From the NCBI RefSeq assembly GCF_004365705.1, contig NZ_SOBN01000002.1:868001-932000 (forward strand): a stretch of DNA of 64,000 bases, read 5' to 3'. The notes under the pieces were generated by a model that ran no database searches, was not told the DNA's origin, and saw only the letters and a list, made by a program, of their open reading frames with translations. The position numbers and the translations under genes are program-made. Origin of the DNA: Streptomyces sp. 846.5. Its GTDB lineage: Bacteria; Actinomycetota; Actinomycetes; Streptomycetales; Streptomycetaceae. Shown in pieces: positions 1 through 9,565 of the stretch. Position 1 is the first letter of the stretch, and each line of letters opens with the position of its first letter.

Positions 1-3000
1 TCTTCGGCGGCACCAACAACTTCGGCGAGGCGTTCGCAGGCGGGGCGATCGGCTCCATGCTGGGCGGCGGGGGCCGCAAGGGCGGCGAGGGCGCGCACGT
101 GCCCAAAGAAGACATCCCCGACATCCACGTCCCCACCGGTATCGACCTGCACCTCCCCGACGTCAACGGCATCAAGCCGCCTGCGATCACCATCGAGCAC
201 ACACCCACCACGGCCAGTTCAGGCGCCGCCACCGGAAGTGCGACGCGAGCGGGCACAAACGTCGGCGAGGCTGTCCCGCACACCACACAGACCCAGACTT
301 CCGCCGCCGTCAGTGCCCCGAGCCCTGCCCCGCACGTCGTCGAGACGGCCCCCGCGCACAACTCAACCGGCCTGCCCGGTTTCGAGACCACACTCGCCGC
401 CCAGACCTCGCCCAGCAGCCGCCCCGAAACAACCACGACGAGTCAGCAGCGTTCGGCCCCGGCCGAGGCCGCACCGCGCGCGCCGCGCGCACCCGTTACC
501 ACGCCCACCGAAGCACCGCACATCGAGCAGTCCGCGCTGCCTGCTCCGAGCACCTCAGCACCCCATGAACCGACGACTGCACCGATGGTCAGTCCGACCT
601 CCCAGCAGCACATCCCGACGGAAACGCAGTCAGCCGTCGAGCCGGTGAACCACCCCGGCGCACCCACTCACGAGGCCGCGCCGTCGCACGATGTCCCGGT
701 CGTGCCGACCTCCGTCGAGCAGCAGCATGCCCCAGGCCTCCCCGCAGAAGGCACCGCCCCGGCCATCGTCCGCCCCGCCTCCGCGCCGCCGGTCCTCGGG
801 ACGGAGCGGCCGACCGCCCTGCCGCCCACCGAGAGCAGCACCCCCAGCCCCACCGCTGCCTCTCACCCCACGACCACTGAGCCGACCACCGCGCCCACCA
901 CCGCGGGCAGGCCGACCATCGAGACCGCTCCGACCCGTGAGACCGTGGCCCCGGTCACCGCCGGGCCCACCGGTATCGTCCACACGGAACCGTCCCCGTC
1001 GGCCTCCACCCCGACGACGGCCACCGTCACGGCCTCCTCCGAAGGGCACACCCCGGAGCCGGCCCCCCGGACTCCCCCGCCCAGGATGACGCTCGACCGC
1101 ACCCCGCGTTTCGTCGTGCGGTCCGGGTTCGACCAGCGTGACTTCACCCACAACGACACCCCCTACACCGACCTGACGGTCCGTATCGCCTTCCAGGGCG
1201 GCGACCCCAAGGACTACGCCGGGACCTTCGGCCTGGCCAAGCAGGGCGTCGAGCAGTACTACAACGACCCGAAGTACCGACTGCCCAACGGCAGCAACCT
1301 GCACGTCACGATCGAGGCCGTGCAGCCGCACGAGCAGCCGCATCTCACCGTCACCCTGGTCGGCCAGGACCACGGTATGGACCAGCGGAGTTGGCCGCCG
1401 CACGCCTCGCCGATCTCCTACGCCCACGAGATCGGACACCAGCTCGGCCTGCGCGACGAGTACCAGGACTCCTCCAACCCCAACCGTGCGCACGTCCCGG
1501 GCAGTCTGCTCGGCGACTACCACAACCCCTCCGAGCACGGCCTGCCGCAGGGCGGCCTCGGCGGCCGCCACCTCCAACTGCTCAACGCGCTCACCGGCGG
1601 CGGGACCCCGGCGCACCCCCAGTCCGCCCACCACCCCGTCGGGCCGGCCGGGAGCGACGAGGTCACCCCCCGGATGCCGGGCGGTGCCAGCCAGTCCGCC
1701 TCACTGCACGACCACGTCCCGCAGAGCGAGTGGTGGAAGCTCTACATCGACCCCAAGAACCATGCGGTCGCCGTCGAGCGCTTTCCGGAGAACCCCGGCT
1801 CCTTCTACGACCACGACCGCTCGCCCGGCTACCAGGAGGGCATGGTCTCGGCCTACACCCAGTTCCTCGGCGACCCGAAGGGCGCGCACACTCCCCTCAA
1901 CGCCGACTCCTACCAGGCCATCCACGACCTGGCCGTGAGCAACCTGGGCCGGGACATCGGCTGGTCCGGCGGCAGGCCGACGCACTTCCCGCTGCGCGGC
2001 ATGCAACTGGCCCCCGACATCTTCCACGAGACCGTGGGCGGCCGCCCGCTGGTCCACGACCTCGCCACGCACGACTGGTCGAAGCCCCTGACCGGCCCCA
2101 AACCCATCACGATCACGACCAACGCCATCTTCAACAACCACTCGATCTCCACCAACTACGGGAAGGGCCAGGCGCCGGGCCTGGTCAACGACGTGTTCCA
2201 GCGCCACTACGACACGGTCGGCCGGCCGGGGATCGACACCGGGGGCAAGCTCGGGTCCATCGCGAGCACCATCCGCGCGCTGCACGTCATCCACCCGTTC
2301 GAGGACGGCAACCTGCGCACCAATGTGCAGATCGTGCTGCCCAAACTGCTGCTGGAACAGGGCTTTCGGCCGATCGTCCCGGACGACATGTACACCATCT
2401 TCCAGGGTGGCCACTCGGTCGACCAGATGGTCGAATCGCTGGTCAGGAACAGCGCCGCGGAAGGGCTTCCGCACACCGGCACTGCCGCTCCGTCCCTGTC
2501 GGTCGCCCCCAAGGCTCCGGTCCGGCCGCCGGACCGTGTCTCGCCCGCAGAGGCCAGTGACCTCTACGGCATGCCGAAGGGGAACTTCACCAAGTTCCAG
2601 CAGATCGCCCAGCAGAAGAACCTGGTCATCGACGTCCGGCCGACCAACCCCCAGTCCGTGAAGTGGCTGGACCAGGGCATGCTGCCCAAACCGGTCGACA
2701 TCAAGGCCAAGACCGTCAACTCCCTGGACACCCATCTGGGCGCCAACCCCGACCACCAGGGTCTGGTCGGCTACTTCCGGCCGACCATGCCCACCGAACG
2801 GCCGCCCGGCATGGACGACGGGACCTGGAACAGCCTCCAGCAGCGCTACGACCAACGCGCCCACGAGTTCGAGCAGTTGGCGCCAAAGATGCAGAAGCTC
2901 GCCGCCTCGGACACGTTCCATGTGGAAGACGGGCTGGTGAAGGGCTACAACTCCGACGGCCAACTCACCGCGATCACCGGCGATCACGACATCTTCGACA

Positions 3001-6000
3001 TCACCACGCCAGGCGGGCACACGCTGACGCCGACCACCTACCAGCAGACCATCGACCACATGATCGCCAACAATATGGCGGTCGCCCACGGGGCGCACAC
3101 GTACTGGCCGGAGCCCCGCTCTCCGTTCAGCCAGAAGATCTACGAGAAGATCGTCACCTCGCACGCCGAGCCCAACGGCGAGCCGCTGGTGCGCTTCCGG
3201 CCCGGACCGTCGGAGCATCCCGGGGCCGAACTCGCCTGGTCCCGGCCGGACGCCGGCGCACCCTCGAACGCCACGGCCGCGCCGCACACCGACTCCGGGC
3301 ACCAGCAGCCCAGTTGGCAGGACACCCGCGACCGGACAACGCCCATCGTCCGCCAACACGCCTGGGTCGACCCGGTCTCCGACCCGACCCGCACCATCGC
3401 GCCGGAGCCGGTCACCCATCTGCCCACCGAGCCCACCCACACGGAGCCCACCCCCGTCGAGACCCCGCTCCCGACGGAGCCGCACCGGCCCACCGAGCCC
3501 GAGCCCGCGCCTGCGCCTGCGCCGCCACCGGCCGACGCCCGGCACCAGCGCTCCCTCGCCGGCATGAAGATCACCGAAGCCCCCGAGCCGGACGCCGTCC
3601 GCACCTACATCAACACCCTCCTCGGCGACCATCGGAACGAGCAGCAGGTGCAGCAGCGCCTCGACGTCCAGCTCGACCCGTCGAACTTCCGCTCGCAGCA
3701 TCCGCAGATGGTCGACGGCGGCTGGCGCTTCCCGATCTCCGTCGGCGGCAAGCCGCACGAGGTGCAGCTCGATGCCACGCCCTCGCCGTGGCGCGGGACA
3801 GCGGGCACCGCAAAGGACAGCACGGACATCGAAGCGTCCTCGTCGTCCACCTATGCGCCCGAGCCGCGCAAGGTGGACAGCACCTCGGCCGAGAGCGGCC
3901 TGGACCTGGCCCCGTCCGGCTTCATCCCGGTGAACCCCAAGCTCAATGCGCTGGTCACCGGCTCGCTCAGCGTCGGCGGCGTCAGCCACGGCGCGAACAC
4001 CACCGTCAAGTCCAGCACCGAGGCCCCGAACAAGGTCACCCTCACCGGGCCGACGGACAACCACACCTCCACCTTCACCTACCGGGTGCGGATCGTGGAC
4101 GACACGGGCACACCGCTTCCGCACCCCGGCACCGCGCCGCCGCTGACCGGCGAGGTGAAGGCCGACATCCCGCGCAGCAACCCGGTCACCGCCGACGGCC
4201 CGCACACCTGGAACGGCTGGGACACAGCGCCCGGGGCCCACCCCGACGGCCGACCTCTGACCGTGACCGGCCTGGGCGAGGTCCGGGACGCGGTCTTCCA
4301 GCACCTGCCGGAGGAGCAGCACCCGGAGGGTCTGGCGCACCAGCCGATCCTGGACTTCCTGGATCCCAAGAACGTCGTCAACGGTTTCGAGCACGCGTCG
4401 AGTTGGGGTCTCGACTCACCAGAGATGACCTTCTCCGACGGCCGCACCGGCTACCTCCGGCTCACGCTGCACCCGCAGGACTCCACCATCGTCGACACGG
4501 TGGACCACAAGAGCAGCCTGGGCGCCAAATCCACCACGGAGTACTCCGGCAGTCGCGCCGACAGCAGCTCACGCGCTCTGGGCGCAAACGGTGGCGCAAG
4601 CGGCGAGGTCTGGGCCTCGGCCCACGACAAGGAGACCAAGTGGCTCACCGGCACCGCCGGGTACAACTACGCCGCCAGCACCGCCCACCAGGCCAAGCAG
4701 AGCAGCACGCTCACCGCGCAGAGCAGCCACGAGCAGTCGGGGACCTCGCACCTGGTCGCCACCCGGGTGCACTTCCAGGTCGAGGTGATCAAGAACCACA
4801 TCTCCCTCGGCAGCGACGGCACCCATGACACCCGCAGCCGGACGATAGGCCTGCGGGACCCGCTGCCCCGGCCCGAACCCAACGCGGACCACGTCGCCAT
4901 CACGATGGAGCACCCCATCTCCGGTGAGGCGCTCCGCCTCGTCCCACCCGCACCCGCCACGCACGCCGCGCACGAGCAACCGGCACCGCAGCCGCCCACC
5001 TCCGCCGACCTGCGCACCCCGCTGGCCGCGCAGCGCACCTCGTTCCTCGACGTACCCGGCTCCTCCGAGCTGGAGCAGCACATCGTCGCCCAACTGCACC
5101 AGCAGGCACCGGGTCTGCTGCCGCCGCCGGCGAACGCCACCGGCGGCCCGCACCGCGTCACCCCGCAGGCCGTCGAGAACCTGCGCACCCTGCACCAGCA
5201 GCTCTCCCCCTCCGCGCTGCGCGGCGGCGGCAGCAAACTGCTCGACGGCGACTACACCATCTCCCTGGACACCTCGCACCTGCCCGGCTTCCCCAGCCGG
5301 ACGTACGACATCACCGTCCACGCCGAGTTGGACCACGCGCACGCGGCCCACCTCGGCAACTCCCCGTCGACCGGCAAGGCCGGCCTCGGCCTGAAGACCG
5401 GCTCGGACCGGCAGATCGGCCACGGCGGCAAGCACACCGTCTCGCTGGCCGGAAACCTGCGCAGCTCCCTCAACCCCCCGGACACCGGCCGGGCCTTCCT
5501 CAACGCCAACGCGGACGGCTCCTACTCCAGCACCCACCAGGTGAGCACGGGCGCGGACAGCGAGGTGAAGCGGGAGTTCACCCTGGAATCCCCGGCCGAC
5601 TCCTTCAGCTACCCGGTCAGCTACCAGGTGCGCATCGGCCCCCAGGGCGGCACCCACGCGCCGACCACCGTGCACCCGGCGAACGGCCGGCACCTGGTCG
5701 CCGAAGTGCGCCCGCCGGCCAACCCCGACACGCCGCCGCCGACGCACCTGCCGCTGACCGAGCTGCCCCCCGCGCACCTGGTGAGCCACGTCGGCAACGA
5801 GGACGCCTTCCGACAGCAGGCCCAAACCGCGCTCACCAGCGCCTACCAGGCCAAGGGCGGCAGCCGTCCGCCGGGGCTCTCCACGGCGCTTGACTCGCTC
5901 ACCGGCCCGCACCAACTCCGCGGCCAGGTCTCCGCCTCGCACAACTCCTGGTCCAACACCGGTACCGAGCACGTCGGTTCGGGACGCAATCCGGACGCGG

Positions 6001-8657
6001 TCGGGCTCTCCACCCGCACCACGCTCTCCGACTTCACCTACCGGGAGACCCTGCCAGGCCAGGGCAAGCTGAGCGTCGAGGTCACATCCGGATCCTCCAC
6101 CACCGTGGTCGACAAGTGGAGCGGCGGCATCAAGGGCGGCCTGGGACCCGACTTCGTCCGCTACCCGGAGAACCCGCAGGGCCTGCACGAGTCCACCTAC
6201 CAGGTGCGCGGCGGGTTCAAGGGCAAACTGTCGTTGGGCCGGGACGGCAACGACTCCGTGAAGACCCAGGTCTCCACCTCCCACAAGACCACCACCCCCC
6301 AGGGAACCTGGCACGTCTACGAGGCCAACGCCCGGGTCACCACCACCGGCCGTGTCGTGGACGCCAACGGCGCCACCCACTACGGCCGCCCCCAGCAGAG
6401 CGACCACCCCGTCCTGGTGCTGCTCTCCGACGAGGACGTACGCCAGCTCACCGCACCCGGTCCCGACCCACAGCCGCACCCCGACCCGGCCGCTCCACCG
6501 CATCTGTGGGCCCATCTGCTCGACCAGGGCCTGCCGGCCGGCACGGTGGTCAACTTCCACAACACCGACGGGATCCTGCACGAGATCGACGCCCAACTGC
6601 GCGGACCGCAGCCGAACGGTGAAGTCCCGGTCCGGGCACTGCCGTTCGCCGACACCTTCTCCCCGGACAACCTGTCCGCGCACTACTCCGACCTGGTCGG
6701 CAAGGGCATCCTGGACTACCACGTCCAGGAGGGCCGGGCCGGACGGACCGTCACCGAGGTCCTGGTCCGCGGGATCCCGCGCGAGGAGCACTGGCAGGAC
6801 GACGGCCGGGGCTCCGCGGCGGACGTCACCCGCACGGTGACCTCCTCCCGCACCGTCAAGGGCAACTCCGGGTCCAGCTGGTCGGCGGGCGCCGACGCCA
6901 ACGCCAGTGCCTCGGTCCGCACGCCGAAGGCCGTGGCCCACCTCAGCAACGCCAACTACGGTCCCAGTGCCGGCGGTGAGCTTGGCCGCACCGGCGGCGC
7001 CGAGTCCGGTGTCACGGCCAAGACCGAACAGAAGACCGCCAAGTTCGGGCCCGGGCTCGGCTTCAGCAACGGCATGGACTTCTCGGTGGTGGTCACCCAA
7101 CGCACCGAGTACGGCCGCTTCGTCAACCTGCCCAAGGTGCCAGGCACGGTGCCGCACCCCGGCCGGGTGACGGCCTGGGTGCCGGAGTCGATGACCCGCC
7201 CGGCGGACGCCCCGCCCCTCGGCGCCGCGCACCACACCCCCGCAGACGTCGGTGCACCGGATGCGGGCGTGGCGGGCGGCATCCCGCTGCACCAGATCGC
7301 GGTGCCCGGCCACGGTGATCCGGCCACCGACCCGCTGCACTGGCAGCAGCAACTCTCCTCCGGCCATGCCGTGGTGGGCTTCGACCGGGCCGAGACGCTG
7401 CTGGACAACGCCGGCACGGCGCTGAACACACCCCGGCCGTGGAGCGACACCTTCCTCGGCAGGGCCGGCCAGACCGGCGCCACGATCCTCGGCGCCGGCA
7501 CCGGTTTGATCGGCGGCGCGGTCAGCTCCGGCGCGCACGCGGTGCTGCCCAAGGCGATGACGGACATGGCCCACCGGGTGGTCACCTCCTTCGTCGCCGA
7601 TCCGCGCCTGAACACCCACCCCCTCGGCGCCGACGTCCAGCACGAGCAGCGGCTGCCGCTGGACCAGCGGCTGGGCGTGCGTCAGGTCTTCTCCTCGCAG
7701 TCCCTGCCGTCGGTGCTCCAGCAGGCGAAGAACACCGGCACGCACTACGAGACGGTCCCGCTCGGCACGGACGGGAAGACCGCACTCCAGGTCTCGGTCA
7801 CCCCGACCGGCCTGGCCGAGGAGGTCGGCACCCGCCCGAACGGCGAGGACGAGACCACCGTCACCATGGCGGACGCCTCCGGCACCAGCGCGACCAGCAC
7901 GCACAGTTGGAGCGCCGCCCCGGCGAACTTCTCCCTCACCACCAACAAGCCCGTGGTCACCATCCCCTTCAACGGCCCCAAGCTGACCGGGGAGGGCAGT
8001 TCGGACCGCACTGTCCCGGTCACCCGGACGCCCGGGCAGCCCTCCCGGCCCCAGCCACCGGCCGCCCTCCCGCACGGCCTCACCCCCGGCGAACCCGGCA
8101 AGGCCGAACTCAAGGGCCCGCAGTCGCTGCTGCGCCAGCCGGTCCGCGTCACCATCCAGAAGACGGACGCCACCGGCCCCTACGGCGCCACCGTCCCCAC
8201 CGACGGCCACCTCTACTACTGGGCCGCCAAGCCCGCCGCCGCCGACACCACTGGCACCGCACCGCAGAACCCGCTGGGGCCCATCAGCGAACACGTGATC
8301 AGCTTCACCGGCAGTCACCAACCGGACCTCAGCCCGGCCCAGCTCACCGAGCTAGACGACACCGCAGCGCGGCTCGCCGCGCTCAATGCGCTGCGCTTCG
8401 AGGGCGAGCCGCCGCCCGCCGTCACGGTGAACACCTTCGCCGCCGTGCAGCAGAACGGCGTTCGGCACTACGGGCAGTCGCTGTCGCTGGCCACCCAGCG
8501 CGCCCGATCGGTCGCCGAGGCGCTCCGCGCCGCCCTGGCCGCGACCGGCACCGACGTCCCCATCACCCTGGCCCCGCACGTCAGCGGCCATCCCGAGGAG
8601 GACGGCAACGACCGGGCCGTCCTGGTCGTCACCGGCTGGCGAACCGCAACAGGGTGA
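1..8657 (+). CDS. Giant polymorphic-toxin-like multidomain protein (5' end outside window)
   Basis: The frame is open from base 3 and reads through the ATG at 57, so the true start lies upstream; residues are counted here from that ATG (2866 aa to the stop). Residues about 30-350 are a Pro/Thr/Ala-rich linker. H457-E-I-G-H461 followed by GLRD467 is a zincin site of the HExxHxxGxxD (snapalysin) type. H746-PFEDGN-LRT resembles the Fic motif HPFxxGNGR with Gly replaced by Leu. Residues about 838-1040 resemble the ExoY/CyaA/edema-factor nucleotidyl cyclases: a VRPTNP block followed by a Lys-rich PKPVDIKAK segment, G-D976-H-D978 as the metal pair, and an H1011-GAH block. The middle holds recurring beta-rich Ser/Thr/Gly modules, including two related blocks with a YRVRI or YQVRI core. 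The last 110 residues look OmpA-like. This suggests an exported or injected effector acting on target cells. The domain calls are from motifs only; no immunity gene is recognised beside it. Confidence 0.75.
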   Translation, partial: FGGTNNFGEAFAGGAIGSMLGGGGRKGGEGAHVPKEDIPDIHVPTGIDLHLPDVNGIKPPAITIEHTPTTASSGAATGSATRAGTNVGEAVPHTTQTQTSAAVSAPSPAPHVVETAPAHNSTGLPGFETTLAAQTSPSSRPETTTTSQQRSAPAEAAPRAPRAPVTTPTEAPHIEQSALPAPSTSAPHEPTTAPMVSPTSQQHIPTETQSAVEPVNHPGAPTHEAAPSHDVPVVPTSVEQQHAPGLPAEGTAPAIVRPASAPPVLGTERPTALPPTESSTPSPTAASHPTTTEPTTAPTTAGRPTIETAPTRETVAPVTAGPTGIVHTEPSPSASTPTTATVTASSEGHTPEPAPRTPPPRMTLDRTPRFVVRSGFDQRDFTHNDTPYTDLTVRIAFQGGDPKDYAGTFGLAKQGVEQYYNDPKYRLPNGSNLHVTIEAVQPHEQPHLTVTLVGQDHGMDQRSWPPHASPISYAHEIGHQLGLRDEYQDSSNPNRAHVPGSLLGDYHNPSEHGLPQGGLGGRHLQLLNALTGGGTPAHPQSAHHPVGPAGSDEVTPRMPGGASQSASLHDHVPQSEWWKLYIDPKNHAVAVERFPENPGSFYDHDRSPGYQEGMVSAYTQFLGDPKGAHTPLNADSYQAIHDLAVSNLGRDIGWSGGRPTHFPLRGMQLAPDIFHETVGGRPLVHDLATHDWSKPLTGPKPITITTNAIFNNHSISTNYGKGQAPGLVNDVFQRHYDTVGRPGIDTGGKLGSIASTIRALHVIHPFEDGNLRTNVQIVLPKLLLEQGFRPIVPDDMYTIFQGGHSVDQMVESLVRNSAAEGLPHTGTAAPSLSVAPKAPVRPPDRVSPAEASDLYGMPKGNFTKFQQIAQQKNLVIDVRPTNPQSVKWLDQGMLPKPVDIKAKTVNSLDTHLGANPDHQGLVGYFRPTMPTERPPGMDDGTWNSLQQRYDQRAHEFEQLAPKMQKLAASDTFHVEDGLVKGYNSDGQLTAITGDHDIFDITTPGGHTLTPTTYQQTIDHMIANNMAVAHGAHTYWPEPRSPFSQKIYEKIVTSHAEPNGEPLVRFRPGPSEHPGAELAWSRPDAGAPSNATAAPHTDSGHQQPSWQDTRDRTTPIVRQHAWVDPVSDPTRTIAPEPVTHLPTEPTHTEPTPVETPLPTEPHRPTEPEPAPAPAPPPADARHQRSLAGMKITEAPEPDAVRTYINTLLGDHRNEQQVQQRLDVQLDPSNFRSQHPQMVDGGWRFPISVGGKPHEVQLDATPSPWRGTAGTAKDSTDIEASSSSTYAPEPRKVDSTSAESGLDLAPSGFIPVNPKLNALVTGSLSVGGVSHGANTTVKSSTEAPNKVTLTGPTDNHTSTFTYRVRIVDDTGTPLPHPGTAPPLTGEVKADIPRSNPVTADGPHTWNGWDTAPGAHPDGRPLTVTGLGEVRDAVFQHLPEEQHPEGLAHQPILDFLDPKNVVNGFEHASSWGLDSPEMTFSDGRTGYLRLTLHPQDSTIVDTVDHKSSLGAKSTTEYSGSRADSSSRALGANGGASGEVWASAHDKETKWLTGTAGYNYAASTAHQAKQSSTLTAQSSHEQSGTSHLVATRVHFQVEVIKNHISLGSDGTHDTRSRTIGLRDPLPRPEPNADHVAITMEHPISGEALRLVPPAPATHAAHEQPAPQPPTSADLRTPLAAQRTSFLDVPGSSELEQHIVAQLHQQAPGLLPPPANATGGPHRVTPQAVENLRTLHQQLSPSALRGGGSKLLDGDYTISLDTSHLPGFPSRTYDITVHAELDHAHAAHLGNSPSTGKAGLGLKTGSDRQIGHGGKHTVSLAGNLRSSLNPPDTGRAFLNANADGSYSSTHQVSTGADSEVKREFTLESPADSFSYPVSYQVRIGPQGGTHAPTTVHPANGRHLVAEVRPPANPDTPPPTHLPLTELPPAHLVSHVGNEDAFRQQAQTALTSAYQAKGGSRPPGLSTALDSLTGPHQLRGQVSASHNSWSNTGTEHVGSGRNPDAVGLSTRTTLSDFTYRETLPGQGKLSVEVTSGSSTTVVDKWSGGIKGGLGPDFVRYPENPQGLHESTYQVRGGFKGKLSLGRDGNDSVKTQVSTSHKTTTPQGTWHVYEANARVTTTGRVVDANGATHYGRPQQSDHPVLVLLSDEDVRQLTAPGPDPQPHPDPAAPPHLWAHLLDQGLPAGTVVNFHNTDGILHEIDAQLRGPQPNGEVPVRALPFADTFSPDNLSAHYSDLVGKGILDYHVQEGRAGRTVTEVLVRGIPREEHWQDDGRGSAADVTRTVTSSRTVKGNSGSSWSAGADANASASVRTPKAVAHLSNANYGPSAGGELGRTGGAESGVTAKTEQKTAKFGPGLGFSNGMDFSVVVTQRTEYGRFVNLPKVPGTVPHPGRVTAWVPESMTRPADAPPLGAAHHTPADVGAPDAGVAGGIPLHQIAVPGHGDPATDPLHWQQQLSSGHAVVGFDRAETLLDNAGTALNTPRPWSDTFLGRAGQTGATILGAGTGLIGGAVSSGAHAVLPKAMTDMAHRVVTSFVADPRLNTHPLGADVQHEQRLPLDQRLGVRQVFSSQSLPSVLQQAKNTGTHYETVPLGTDGKTALQVSVTPTGLAEEVGTRPNGEDETTVTMADASGTSATSTHSWSAAPANFSLTTNKPVVTIPFNGPKLTGEGSSDRTVPVTRTPGQPSRPQPPAALPHGLTPGEPGKAELKGPQSLLRQPVRVTIQKTDATGPYGATVPTDGHLYYWAAKPAAADTTGTAPQNPLGPISEHVISFTGSHQPDLSPAQLTELDDTAARLAALNALRFEGEPPPAVTVNTFAAVQQNGVRHYGQSLSLATQRARSVAEALRAALAATGTDVPITLAPHVSGHPEEDGNDRAVLVVTGWRTATG

Positions 8658-9483
8658 CCGTGGGACGCCGGTTCCGCAGCACCGGCAGCCGCTCCACCCG
8701 GGGGACCGCCACCGCCCACAACAGGCCGCGCCCCGGCGGCAGTTCGACGCCTCTGATCTCGACGATGCCCGGATGCGCGGTGGCCAGCCTGGGCCGCTCG
8801 GCCGCGTTCATCCGCCAGGGCATCGGCGGCAGCCGGTAGCCGGGCGCGACCGGCGGCCCGCGCCGGGCCGCGGGATCGGCGGGCCGGCCGGGCGTCCGGG
8901 GGACGGCGTCGAAGACCAGGCCGCCGCCGGGGAACTGCTCGGCGCAGTTCGCGATCAGCTCCCTGACCTCGGGCGGACGGAGGTACATCAGCAGCCCCTG
9001 GGCCAGCACCAGGACGCCCCGCGCCGGGTCGATCCCCTTGGTCCAGGACGGGTCCCTGGCGTCGCAGGCCAGGGTGTGCTGCCGGGAACCGTGCGGGAGC
9101 AGCGAGTGGCGCAGTGCCAGCGGTTCCGGGAGGTCCACGGTCAGCCAGGAGACCCGGCCGTTGTCGCAGCGCCAGAAGGCGGTCTCCAGCCCCTCGCCGA
9201 GGGAGACCACGGTGCCTTCCGGGTAGGCGTCGAGGAACTGGCGGACCACGGAGTCGAAGCAGGCGGCGCGCAGGGCGAGGGCCTGGGCGACCAGCGGGTG
9301 CGGATGGCCGAAGCGCTCGGTGAACGGGTAGCCGCCGGTCTCCGCCACGGCCTCGGCCAGGGCCACGGCCTCGGGGTCCGGCAGCACGGTGTCCGGGCGG
9401 CGGGCCTCGGCGGCGCGCTGGTGCAGCGTCCATAGCATGGTCTCCGGTACGCCGTCCAGCACGACGGCCGTGCTCGCTGCCAT
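8629..9483 (-). CDS. Class I SAM-dependent methyltransferase, LCMT/TcmP-like
   Basis: A 284-residue protein with the layout of the leucine-carboxyl-methyltransferase/TcmP superfamily: an N-terminal helical cap, a conserved R-A-x-x-F-D-x-x-V stretch before the SAM pocket, a VVSLGEGLETAFWR segment in place of the usual glycine-rich DLGAGLDTR loop, an acidic D in WLTVDLPE for the SAM ribose, and an AQGLLMYL motif typical of the family. It would transfer a methyl group from SAM to a carboxyl or hydroxyl of an unknown small molecule. Its 3' end overlaps the convergent giant gene by 29 bp. It lies 82 bp downstream of modC on the same strand, so readthrough from the mod operon is possible, but nothing links it functionally to molybdate. 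The start has GGAGG-type sequence upstream. Confidence 0.85.
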   Translation of the reverse strand: MAASTAVVLDGVPETMLWTLHQRAAEARRPDTVLPDPEAVALAEAVAETGGYPFTERFGHPHPLVAQALALRAACFDSVVRQFLDAYPEGTVVSLGEGLETAFWRCDNGRVSWLTVDLPEPLALRHSLLPHGSRQHTLACDARDPSWTKGIDPARGVLVLAQGLLMYLRPPEVRELIANCAEQFPGGGLVFDAVPRTPGRPADPAARRGPPVAPGYRLPPMPWRMNAAERPRLATAHPGIVEIRGVELPPGRGLLWAVAVPRVERLPVLRNRRPTVTLLRFASR

Positions 9484-9565
9484 GGACGGCCTCCTGTCCT
9501 GCCCGGGTCCGGCCCGGGTGCCCGGATATCCGCGCTGTTCCCATGGTGGACCGGATGGGCGCGGA

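Noticed and set aside
1701..8321. Very long antisense reading frames (about 900 and 1250 codons) under the giant toxin-like gene
   Set aside because: They mirror the GC-rich third positions of the plus-strand gene, have Arg/Gly/Val-rich, low-complexity products and no recognisable domains or ribosome sites.
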